Source: an uncultured Bacteroidota bacterium
Lineage (GTDB): Bacteria > Bacteroidota > Rhodothermia > Rhodothermales > UBA10348
NCBI GenBank assembly: GCA_937893205.1
Contig: CALBJU010000199.1
Span: 1-11,765 of the forward strand
Direction of reading: 5' to 3'
DNA: 11,765 nt
Shown: one piece after another, positions 1-6,318 of the stretch
How positions within the stretch are numbered: the first letter of the stretch is position 1
How the letters are laid out: each line of letters starts with the position of its first letter
Made by a program: the position numbers and the translations under genes
Notes under the pieces: model-generated
Told to the model about the DNA's origin: nothing
Seen by the model: only the letters and a program-made list of their open reading frames with translations
Databases searched by the model: none

Positions 1-1
1 T

Positions 2-748
2 GCGGACTACGATGTGAAACGAGCGCAAAAGGGAATCATCTACATCGATGAAATTGACAAGATTGCCCGGAAAACGGAGAACGCATCCATCACGCGTGAC
101 GTGTCGGGAGAAGGCGTTCAGCAGGCATTATTGAAAATTCTTGAGGGTACGGTCGCCGGTGTTCCGCCGAAGGGAGGCCGCAAGCATCCCGAGCAGAGTC
201 TGATAAACATCGACACTTCGAACATCTTGTTCATTTGCGGTGGCGCTTTCGACGGTCTGGATGAAGTGATTGCACGACGAGTTTCCTCAAACGCCATCGG
301 GTTCACAGCTGATACGGTCCACAAGTTGGACAAATTCGATCCGACCATCTTCCAACATGTTGAGCCCGATGATTTGCTTCGGTTCGGACTTATTCCAGAA
401 CTGATTGGTCGTTTGCCCGTGATCTCTGCCCTTGATCATCTGTCCGAGGAGGCGATGCACAGCATCTTGCTCGAGCCCAAAAATGCGCTCCTGAAACAGT
501 ATAAAAAACTGTTCGCGATGGACGGAATCGATCTTCAGTTCAGAGAAGACGCTATTCATGCCATCGTGGCGAAAGCCAAAGGCCTGGGTACGGGTGCACG
601 TGGACTGCGAGCGGTGATGGAAGACACGATGCTGGAAATCATGTTCGATATCCACTCGAAGAACAACATTGCACGCTGCATCATCACGCGGGATACTGTG
701 GAGCATAAAGCAGAACCCATCTTCGAACCCGATAAGGCTACAGCCTGA
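2..748 (+). CDS. clpX: ATP-dependent Clp protease ATP-binding subunit ClpX (5' truncated)
   Basis: This is the AAA+ unfoldase that recognises tagged proteins, unfolds them and feeds them into the ClpP chamber in the cytosol. The window opens inside the gene. Reading frame 2 is open from the first base and begins ADYDV, so about 248 C-terminal residues are present, and the zinc-binding N-domain and Walker A are off the left edge. Visible are Walker B (IIYIDEIDK, nt about 38-64), the segment DVSGEGVQQALLK, the RKH pore-loop motif, the IGF tripeptide (nt 296-304) that docks onto ClpP, the FGLIPELIGRLPV stretch, and the sensor-2 box GARGLRA. The IGF loop implies a working ClpP partner, usually encoded just upstream. 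The ORF ends in TGA and is followed by a strong hairpin terminator, so clpX is probably the last gene of its unit. Identification is very secure; only the gene's start is unknown. Confidence 0.97.
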   Translation, partial: ADYDVKRAQKGIIYIDEIDKIARKTENASITRDVSGEGVQQALLKILEGTVAGVPPKGGRKHPEQSLINIDTSNILFICGGAFDGLDEVIARRVSSNAIGFTADTVHKLDKFDPTIFQHVEPDDLLRFGLIPELIGRLPVISALDHLSEEAMHSILLEPKNALLKQYKKLFAMDGIDLQFREDAIHAIVAKAKGLGTGARGLRAVMEDTMLEIMFDIHSKNNIARCIITRDTVEHKAEPIFEPDKATA

Positions 749-770
749 GTCAGATCAAATTAGAATCTTG

Positions 771-802
771 AAGGGGCGCGCGGCTTTTGCCGCGCGCCCC
801 TT
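771..802 (+). terminator. Rho-independent terminator between convergent genes
   Basis: A perfect 14-bp inverted repeat (771-784 pairs with 789-802) closes a TTTT loop. The stem is very GC-rich (GGGGCGCGCGGC core) with an A-rich 5' foot and a T-rich 3' foot (CCCCTTT). It starts 23 bases after the clpX stop and 28 bases before the 3' end of the minus-strand membrane-protein gene. The A/T feet on both sides suit a bidirectional terminator serving both convergent genes. The T-tract on either strand is short, so termination strength is inferred from the stem. Confidence 0.9.
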
Positions 803-829
803 TCTGTTCCATCAAGTTCCTCGGCTCCG

Positions 830-1204
830 TCAGTCGGCAACCACTCGTTTTGACCCGACAATGGTCATGGGCGCCAGCTGCAGCAGAAAAGCAATGTTGT
901 ACCACGGGGGCAGCAAGCTCCAAGCGCTGAGCTGAACGGGAATTCCCGTGGCCAGCAGCAGAGCACAGAGTATGTAGATATCCCGTTTGATCTTTCCGGG
1001 AGAAAGGCGCGCTCCGACGTACCCGGCCAAACCGGAAGCCAGTATGCTTACAGCGAGATAGGTTAACAGAGTTAAAAGATCCGAAACAGACCCATCCTCC
1101 ATGTGCGTGCTGGAAAACGCGGCCCGGATCCCCGCACTGCCCCCCAAGAAAACAATGGTCCACGTAGCGTAACCGGCGACGACTGAGATGATACTTTTAG
1201 CCAT
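830..1204 (-). CDS. Small four-helix membrane protein of unknown function
   Basis: This 124-residue protein is not one I can assign to a named family. About four hydrophobic segments are visible (roughly residues 4-24, 43-65, 75-93 and 99-116), with glycine/alanine-rich small-residue patches in helices 1 and 2 (GGSAGIRAAF; ASGLAGYVGARLSPG). A short basic loop (KIKR) lies between helices 2 and 3. It has no signal peptidase site, catalytic motif or cysteine cluster. It is the only minus-strand gene here, convergent with clpX and divergent from the yihY-mla unit, so it is transcribed on its own from the 1205-1417 region. The ATG at 1204 is the first start consistent with the hydrophobic N-terminus, and no Shine-Dalgarno sequence precedes it. 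It is probably a real gene, because the protein has coherent membrane topology and lies between a terminator and a divergent promoter region. Function is unknown. Confidence 0.7.
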   Translation of the reverse strand: MAKSIISVVAGYATWTIVFLGGSAGIRAAFSSTHMEDGSVSDLLTLLTYLAVSILASGLAGYVGARLSPGKIKRDIYILCALLLATGIPVQLSAWSLLPPWYNIAFLLQLAPMTIVGSKRVVAD

Positions 1205-1232
1205 GGGGATTCAAAATTGAGTGACAAGGTAA

Positions 1233-1341
1233 GTGCGGTAGTGTGGTATGGCGGCGGTGCCGCAGTGCTGTAGTCGCGCGAAGCCCTCGACAGTATACCG
1301 CACGAGACCCTGTCCCGTTTGTCCGGCCATTTTAACCACAC
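1233..1341. promoter_or_regulatory. Cluster of four GTGYGGTW-like boxes in divergent intergenic region
   Basis: Two directly adjacent 8-mers, GTGCGGTA (1233-1240) and GTGTGGTA (1241-1248), differ at one base. Two inverted copies follow: TACCGCAC (1296-1303, exact complement of the first) and AACCACAC (1334-1341, one mismatch to the second). A small hairpin, GCGGC-GGT-GCCGC (1251-1263), lies between the two sets. The arrangement in a divergent promoter region resembles operator half-sites for a DNA-binding regulator, but no regulator is encoded in the window and I recognise no known consensus. A single 8-bp inverted match in about 210 bp is not very improbable by chance; the four-copy pattern is what makes it notable. 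Confidence 0.3.
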
Positions 1342-1417
1342 GATCCTTTTTTGGGCATTGAAGGGGCCGCTATAACAATTGCTTTCATCCAATGGAGGCG
1401 AGAAGTAAGTTATTCGT

Positions 1418-2404
1418 ATGGATATCAGGCGCAAACTGGTCCGAATTCTGGCCCTTCCCCGCTACTATGCCCGCGCATTGGCACACGAGGTGTATCACCG
1501 AGATGTGTTTGTCTGGGCTCAGGCGATCGGATTCAAGGTCCTGATCACACTCGTTCCCCTAATTCTCCTCGCAACCGGCCTGGCGGGAAATATTCTTCGA
1601 CAGCCAGAACCCTATGAAAGAGTTGCGGGACTGATCCGGGACCTTCTTCCCGCCTACCAATCGGATCAGATCATCTCGTTTTTGGGTCAGCTTCAATCGG
1701 CGAGTGCCACGCTTACCTGGATTGCAGTGGCTGGATTGACGGTGACCTCTGTCACGTTGTTCACCACACTTCGCACGGTTCTCGCAAACGTGTTCCAAGA
1801 TGAATGGCATACGCACCGCTCTTTCTTGCTCGGCTACGCTTTCGATTTTCGGATGGCTGTCCAGGTCGGCCTGTTATTTGTCGCGTCCACGGTGATCACT
1901 CTGGCGCGCGAGACGCTGAATGAAAACTCGATAGAAAAGCTGCAAGAATTTGGCCTCGACTATGTCTGGCTTCAGGAGGGTTGGCAGGGTGCGCTGGACA
2001 CTTTTGGACTCATTCTCCCGCTTTTTCTCAGCACAGCAATGTTCTTTCAGCTGCTCTGGTTTACTCCGCTTCCACGTCCACCCTGGAGAAGTGCCCTGTT
2101 TGGCGCCATCTTCACTGGTGTTATCTGGGAAATCGGAAAGATCGTGTTCACAGCCTACGCAGCTGGTTTTGCCAGCTTCAGACAAAGCGGTCTGGCTGAA
2201 CTCGGCGATACATTCGTTCTGATTATTGTCATAGTTTTCTGGGCCTACTTCTCCGGACTGATCCTTACCATGGGAGCAATCATTAGTCTTCTGCATGAAC
2301 GAAAACACAGAAAACCGGAGCTCTTGTCCCGGTATCTTGGATCCGAGATCACCGTATCGAGCGTATCCGAGACGATCGAAGCACGAGAACTGGATGAAGA
2401 GTAA
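1418..2404 (+). CDS. YihY/BrkB-family inner-membrane protein
   Basis: This 328-residue polytopic membrane protein belongs to the YihY/virulence factor BrkB family, long misannotated as ribonuclease BN. Family function is not settled; a role in envelope or transport is often suggested. About six membrane segments are visible (roughly residues 38-60, 98-122, 143-162, 193-214, 224-248 and 264-292). The first includes the family-typical polar-to-hydrophobic stretch AIGFKVLITLVPLILL. The C-terminus is a charged cytosolic tail of about 35 residues rich in Glu and Arg. ATG 1418 is the first start after an in-frame TAA at 1406-1408, and the nearest GGAGG (1394-1398) is too far upstream to be a normal ribosome-binding site. 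It is first in the apparent operon, with mlaE beginning 18 bases after its stop, which links it to the outer-membrane lipid-transport genes. Confidence 0.88.
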   Translation: MDIRRKLVRILALPRYYARALAHEVYHRDVFVWAQAIGFKVLITLVPLILLATGLAGNILRQPEPYERVAGLIRDLLPAYQSDQIISFLGQLQSASATLTWIAVAGLTVTSVTLFTTLRTVLANVFQDEWHTHRSFLLGYAFDFRMAVQVGLLFVASTVITLARETLNENSIEKLQEFGLDYVWLQEGWQGALDTFGLILPLFLSTAMFFQLLWFTPLPRPPWRSALFGAIFTGVIWEIGKIVFTAYAAGFASFRQSGLAELGDTFVLIIVIVFWAYFSGLILTMGAIISLLHERKHRKPELLSRYLGSEITVSSVSETIEARELDEE

Positions 2405-2422
2405 TCCTCCCAACTGACGCCG

Positions 2423-3199
2423 ATGTCGACGACACCTGTAAAAGACTTTTTATCTGACTTCGGCGATCTGGTCCGATTCATGATGCGCTTCTTCAATCGC
2501 TTCTGGCGTCGGCCGTTTGAGGGCCGGGAGTTGCTTCGACAGATGGATGAAGTGGGCTCGAAAAGCTTCCTCCTGACCAGTGTGACAGGGCTGTCGATCG
2601 GTATCGTAATGGCGATGCAGAGCCGGGGCACGCTGATTCGCTTTGGCGCAGAAGCCGTTCTTCCCAGTATGCTGGCCCTGTCCATCGTCAAGGAAATTGG
2701 CCCCGTGATCACAGCTCTCGTTCTCGCTGGAAGGCTTGGCGCCGGAATCGGTGCCGAAATAGGCTCAATGCGAGTAACCGAGCAGATTGACGCACTCGAA
2801 GTCGCCGCCCTCAAGCCATTTCATTTCCTGGTCGTCACACGCGTCCTGGCCTGCATGATCATGTTTCCCATTCTGACGCTCTGGACCGACAGCATAGCGA
2901 TGTTTGGGGGCTACATAGAGTCCCTTATCGCCTCCGGGATCGATTATCGGATTTTTATCTCGACGGCCTTCGAATCTCTTCGATTCAGTGACGTCATCAT
3001 CGACACCGGAAAAACGGCGATATTTGGCTTCATCGTGGCCATAGTCAGCTGCTACCTCGGGTTTCACGTGCGTGGAGGGACTCGGGAGGTCGGCCAGGCG
3101 GCGATGCGTGCTGTCGTAGGATCTTCCCTTCTGATTCTACTCGCAGACGTGGTGATCGTGCGCTTATCTCTCCTCATTTTTGGAGATGTCGGATCGTGA
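2423..3199 (+). CDS. mlaE: MlaE-type ABC transporter permease
   Basis: This is the inner-membrane permease of an Mla/MCE lipid transporter, which moves phospholipids or other hydrophobic ligands between the inner membrane and the periplasmic face. Its 258 residues match the usual MlaE length (about 260). The hallmark block runs from KEIGPVITALVLAGRLGAG to SMRVTEQIDALE (about residues 90-125). An amphipathic N-terminal region precedes about five membrane segments, and the later GGTREVGQAAMRAVVGSS stretch (about 218-235) is also family-typical. The gene lies 18 bases after the YihY gene, and its TGA overlaps the GTG start of mlaF in the 4-base sequence GTGA, a sign of translational coupling and equal subunit production. 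Starting at ATG 2423 gives a normal N-terminus. No Shine-Dalgarno sequence is visible. Confidence 0.95.
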   Translation: MSTTPVKDFLSDFGDLVRFMMRFFNRFWRRPFEGRELLRQMDEVGSKSFLLTSVTGLSIGIVMAMQSRGTLIRFGAEAVLPSMLALSIVKEIGPVITALVLAGRLGAGIGAEIGSMRVTEQIDALEVAALKPFHFLVVTRVLACMIMFPILTLWTDSIAMFGGYIESLIASGIDYRIFISTAFESLRFSDVIIDTGKTAIFGFIVAIVSCYLGFHVRGGTREVGQAAMRAVVGSSLLILLADVVIVRLSLLIFGDVGS

Positions 3200-3930
3200 C
3201 CGAAGCTCCCGTAATAGAACTGCGCGACGTATACAAATCATTCGGCTCGAATGAAGTGCTCAAAGGGGTTGATCTCCTGGTCGAAAACGATACGTCTGCG
3301 GTAGTCATGGGCGGATCCGGTTCGGGTAAAAGTGTGCTCATCAAACACATCGTCGGTTTGCTGAATCCAGACAAAGGACAGATCATCGTCAACGGAAAAC
3401 GGGTGGACCAACTGGTTGGCGATGAACTTGACACCGTGCGCCTGACGATCGGATATCTGTTTCAGTCTGGTGCACTGTTCGATTCCATGACCGTATACGA
3501 AAATCTTGATTTTTTCCTCGAGCGACACTCCTCCGATTCTGAATCAGAACGCGCGGAACGGATAATGGAAACGCTGTCATGGGTGGGGCTGCCCGAAAAG
3601 CGAGATGAGTTTCCCGCCCAACTTTCGGGCGGCCAGAAAAAGCGGATCGCTCTGGCGCGGGCCATTATCATGGAACCCGAAATTCTGCTGTATGATGAAC
3701 CGACGACCGGGCTCGATCCAGTATCGGTACGAAGCGTTTCGGAACTGATCGTCAAACTTCGCGAGGAAAAAGGAGTAACCTCCGTTACGATCACGCACGA
3801 CCTGCTCTGCGCTGAGATTATTGCCGACAGCATACATTTCTTGCATGAGGGCCGATTTTTAACGTCTGGAAGCCTTGATGAGGTCCGGCGGTACAATCAC
3901 GCCGCGATCGCTACCTTTTTTGGAAACTGA
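3196..3930 (+). CDS. mlaF: MlaF-type ABC transporter ATPase
   Basis: This is the cytosolic ATPase that powers the MlaE permease. All nucleotide-binding motifs are intact in 244 residues: Walker A GGSGSGKS (39-46), Q-loop Q90 in YLFQSGALFDSMTV (the FQSGALF wording is typical of MlaF), signature LSGGQ (143-147), Walker B ILLYDEPT with D167/E168, D-loop TGLDP, and H-loop H201. The start is GTG at 3196 inside the mlaE stop; a GGAG at 3182-3185 is the only reasonable ribosome-binding site in this operon. The ORF ends IATFFGN just after a run of six T (3916-3921). E. coli MlaF carries a further C-terminal tail of about 25 residues that helps hold the ATPase dimer, and that tail is missing here in frame. 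An open -1 frame continues through the gap to mlaD (see findings). Confidence 0.95.
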   Translation: MTEAPVIELRDVYKSFGSNEVLKGVDLLVENDTSAVVMGGSGSGKSVLIKHIVGLLNPDKGQIIVNGKRVDQLVGDELDTVRLTIGYLFQSGALFDSMTVYENLDFFLERHSSDSESERAERIMETLSWVGLPEKRDEFPAQLSGGQKKRIALARAIIMEPEILLYDEPTTGLDPVSVRSVSELIVKLREEKGVTSVTITHDLLCAEIIADSIHFLHEGRFLTSGSLDEVRRYNHAAIATFFGN

Positions 3931-4018
3931 ATCGCCCCTGCGAAATCACTTTGAACCGTATTATTCCATCCGACCCACAGGCGACACCGGAAATGCTCAT
4001 CGACCTTAAAAGCGACCT

Positions 4019-5089
4019 ATGAATCGATCTGCACGATTGGGTCTAATTATCGTATCAGCAGCGATCCTCTTTATCGTCGCGCTGTTTACCATCGGAAATC
4101 GGACCTTCCTCTTCAGCGACACCATCGAAGTGAAGTCGCGCTTTACGCAAGTCGCGGGTCTCCAGAAGGGCGCCTCGGTACAGTTCCAGGGAATCAATGT
4201 CGGGCGTGTGCAGGATGTTCAGCTACCCGCGCAACCCGGTGCCCAAATTGTGGTCACGATGTCCATCACCACGCGGGCAAGTCACCTCATTCGTAAAAAC
4301 ACCAAGGCTCATATCAAGAGTGACGGCCTCGTAGGAGAACAGCTCATCGTGCTGGTCAATCCCGATGAAATTGATGCTCCCGCAGAAGCCGATGATTTTC
4401 TACCTGGTGAGGATCCGTTCGACCTTTTCGAAATAACAGATCGAGCTCTTGCATCGGTACAAACGTTTGAAAAGGCGGCCATCGCGTTTGAAACGATAAT
4501 GATCGATGTGCAGCGAGGTGAGGGTACGCTAGGGCGCATCGTCTACGACTCCACGCTCTATGTGGAAATGGTGTCCACAACAAACGAGACGAGAAGAATT
4601 TTGAATAGTCTGGCCAATTCTGCGGAAGCCAACGCTGAGCTTCTTGTTGATCTAGCGGGCGAGGCGACAGCGGGCATCCAGCGTATTCTGGCCAAAGCGG
4701 ACTCTGGCAATGGCACCCTAGCTCGTTTTCTGAACGATCCCGCAGTGTACGAGGCTTTGCTCGCAACCACAGATTCTCTTCAAGCCATAGCCGGTGATCT
4801 GAAAGCGGTCTCTCAGACGGCCGAAAACGCCGTTGTGTGGGGCGAACTGGGGGCGTTTCGAATGGCCGAGCTGATGGAAGCCGCTAAACACAACTGGCTG
4901 TTTCGCCGGTATTTTGAAGAACGAGGCAGCATCGAATCGGCACCTTTCGAAGTTCGGGAGCAGGCCATTTCAGAGTCGTTCCAACAGATTACTGAGCGAG
5001 AAAGAGAGCTCCTTCTCTGGGAAGCTCGCCTGCAGGAGCGTGAAAATCAGCTGGTGCAACCCGCCGATTCGGCGAGAATCAACAAGTAG
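4019..5089 (+). CDS. MCE/MlaD-domain lipid-transport protein
   Basis: This is the substrate-binding subunit of the Mla/MCE transporter. It is anchored in the inner membrane by one N-terminal helix (about residues 7-26), with the rest in the periplasm. The MCE domain (about 36-115) has the typical wording FTQVAGLQKGASVQFQGINVGRV and SDGLVGEQLIVLV. After it come about 200 helical residues holding two copies of a motif of the form GxGTLxRxxxDxxxYxxx (166-184 and 229-247), then HNWLFRRYFEERG (291-303), a wording common in MCE proteins of this type, and a charged, probably coiled-coil tail (about 311-346). At 356 residues it is much longer than E. coli MlaD (about 180), as expected for MCE proteins whose C-terminal helices build a tunnel. 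It lies 88 bases after mlaF and 8 before tgt. ATG 4019 is preceded by no Shine-Dalgarno sequence. Confidence 0.93.
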   Translation: MNRSARLGLIIVSAAILFIVALFTIGNRTFLFSDTIEVKSRFTQVAGLQKGASVQFQGINVGRVQDVQLPAQPGAQIVVTMSITTRASHLIRKNTKAHIKSDGLVGEQLIVLVNPDEIDAPAEADDFLPGEDPFDLFEITDRALASVQTFEKAAIAFETIMIDVQRGEGTLGRIVYDSTLYVEMVSTTNETRRILNSLANSAEANAELLVDLAGEATAGIQRILAKADSGNGTLARFLNDPAVYEALLATTDSLQAIAGDLKAVSQTAENAVVWGELGAFRMAELMEAAKHNWLFRRYFEERGSIESAPFEVREQAISESFQQITERERELLLWEARLQERENQLVQPADSARINK

Positions 5090-5097
5090 CGGCTGGC

Positions 5098-6225
5098 ATG
5101 GAGTTCATTCTCGAACACACAGACCCGTCGGGTGCGCGGGCCGGTCGCATCATTACGGATCACGGAATCATTGAGACCCCCGTTTTCATGCCCGTGGGGA
5201 CTGTTGGCAGTGTGAAGGCCGTCTGGCCGAGAGAACTGGTATCAGACATCAACGCCGATGTCATCCTGGGGAATACGTATCACCTGTATTTGCGCCCCGG
5301 CACTGATGTAATGGAGGCCGCAGGCGGACTTCACTCGTTCATGAATTGGGATCGGCCCATCCTGACCGATTCGGGCGGCTATCAAGTATTCTCGCTCTCG
5401 AAGCGAAGAAAGCTGACGGAAGAGGGAGCCCGGTTTCAATCCCACATTGACGGTTCGTATCACATGTTCACCCCGGAATCCGTGATCGACATCCAGCGGT
5501 CCATCGGGTCGGATATCATGATGGTGCTCGATGAGTGCCCGCCGGGCGATGCAACCCAAGCTTATGCGATTGAGTCGAATGAACTGACGGTGCGATGGGC
5601 CGAACGCTGCAAAAAACGATTTCATGAGACCCAGAGCCACTATTCTCACGCTCAAGCTCTGTTTGGAATCGTTCAGGGCGTCGTATATCCGGAAGTTCGA
5701 CGCCAATCCGCAACACAACTCGTCGAACTGGATTTCCCCGGATACGCGATCGGTGGCCTCTCTGTAGGAGAACCTGCGGAGGACATGTACGCGATGGTCG
5801 ACGTTGTGACTGAGATTTTGCCTACCGATAAGCCCCGTTATCTGATGGGAGTCGGCACGCCAGCCAATCTTGTTGAAAACGTGTCTCGCGGCATCGACAT
5901 GTTCGACTGCGTCATGCCAACCAGGAATGGGCGAAACGGGATGCTCTTCACCACGCAAGGCATCATCAACATCAGAAATAAGAAATGGCAGTCTGATTTC
6001 TCTGAAATCGATCCAGGACTCGAAGGATATGCATCGAGGCAGTTCACGAAAGCTTACCTGCGGCATCTCATCATCGCCAGTGAGGTATTGGGCCTGCAGA
6101 TCGCGTCGGTTCAGAATCTGACGTTTTATGTTTGGTTGATGCGCGAAGCCAGAAAAGCTGTGTTCGAAAACCGATTTGCGGCCTGGCAGAAGGATATCCA
6201 ACCGCGAATCGAACGCAGACTCTAA
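5098..6225 (+). CDS. tgt: tRNA-guanine(34) transglycosylase (Tgt), zinc ligands absent
   Basis: Tgt swaps guanine-34 of GUN-anticodon tRNAs for the queuosine precursor preQ1 in the cytosol. The 375-residue length is normal. The active site is intact: general acid/base D91 in DSGGYQVFS, preQ1 pocket GGLSVGEP (219-226), nucleophile D270 in MFDCVMPTRNGRNG, and the recognisable MPVGT and LGNTYHL segments. By contrast, all four residues that bind structural zinc in the E. coli and Zymomonas enzymes are gone. Counting from conserved AYLRHL and VQNL, Cys302, Cys304, Cys307 and His333 of E. coli become L308, G310, S313 and Q339, with no gap in the alignment. The fold around them (TKAYLRHL, ASVQNLTFYVWLMREARKAV) is retained, so this looks like a functional zinc-free variant and not decay. 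ATG 5098 lies 8 bases after the MCE stop, suggesting co-transcription with the Mla genes. Confidence 0.95.
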   Translation: MEFILEHTDPSGARAGRIITDHGIIETPVFMPVGTVGSVKAVWPRELVSDINADVILGNTYHLYLRPGTDVMEAAGGLHSFMNWDRPILTDSGGYQVFSLSKRRKLTEEGARFQSHIDGSYHMFTPESVIDIQRSIGSDIMMVLDECPPGDATQAYAIESNELTVRWAERCKKRFHETQSHYSHAQALFGIVQGVVYPEVRRQSATQLVELDFPGYAIGGLSVGEPAEDMYAMVDVVTEILPTDKPRYLMGVGTPANLVENVSRGIDMFDCVMPTRNGRNGMLFTTQGIINIRNKKWQSDFSEIDPGLEGYASRQFTKAYLRHLIIASEVLGLQIASVQNLTFYVWLMREARKAVFENRFAAWQKDIQPRIERRL

Positions 6226-6255
6226 GCAATCTCCACCACCCATCGCCAGTTGTAC

Positions 6256-6285
6256 TTGAACACGGCTGGATCGAGGGCGTAATAC
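6256..6285 (+). promoter_or_regulatory. Possible weak promoter upstream of ispH
   Basis: TTGAAC (6256-6261) and TAATAC (6280-6285) are separated by 18 bases and lie 33 bases before the ispH start, in the 93-bp gap after tgt. The match to the sigma-70 consensus is only partial (4 of 6 and 3 of 6), and Bacteroidota-type bacteria often use a different promoter consensus. ispH could equally be read through from tgt, because no terminator is visible between them. Confidence 0.2.
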
Positions 6286-6318
6286 GGCCCCGAATCATTT
6301 CAGAAGAATGCTCAACCC

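Noticed and set aside
1233..1303. tRNA-sized (71-base) element with an 8-bp closing stem
   Set aside because: On neither strand is there a TTCGANNC T-loop, a D-arm or a consistent anticodon stem, so this is not a tRNA. The stem is kept only as part of the box cluster.
1350..1376. TTTG/TTGGGC with TATAAC upstream of yihY as a promoter
   Set aside because: The spacing between elements (14 bases) is too short for a sigma-70 promoter and the -7 part does not match the Bacteroidota consensus. The promoter is probably in this region but I cannot place it.
3951..4022. Separate 23-codon peptide starting at TTG 3951 between mlaF and the MCE gene
   Set aside because: There is no ribosome-binding site or recognisable peptide. 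If coding at all, it is better explained as a -1 continuation of mlaF, which is reported as a finding.
5242..6243. Long antisense open frame (333 codons) opposite tgt
   Set aside because: The plus strand encodes an unmistakable Tgt across the whole span. The antisense translation has no recognisable motif and its length follows from codon bias in the real gene.
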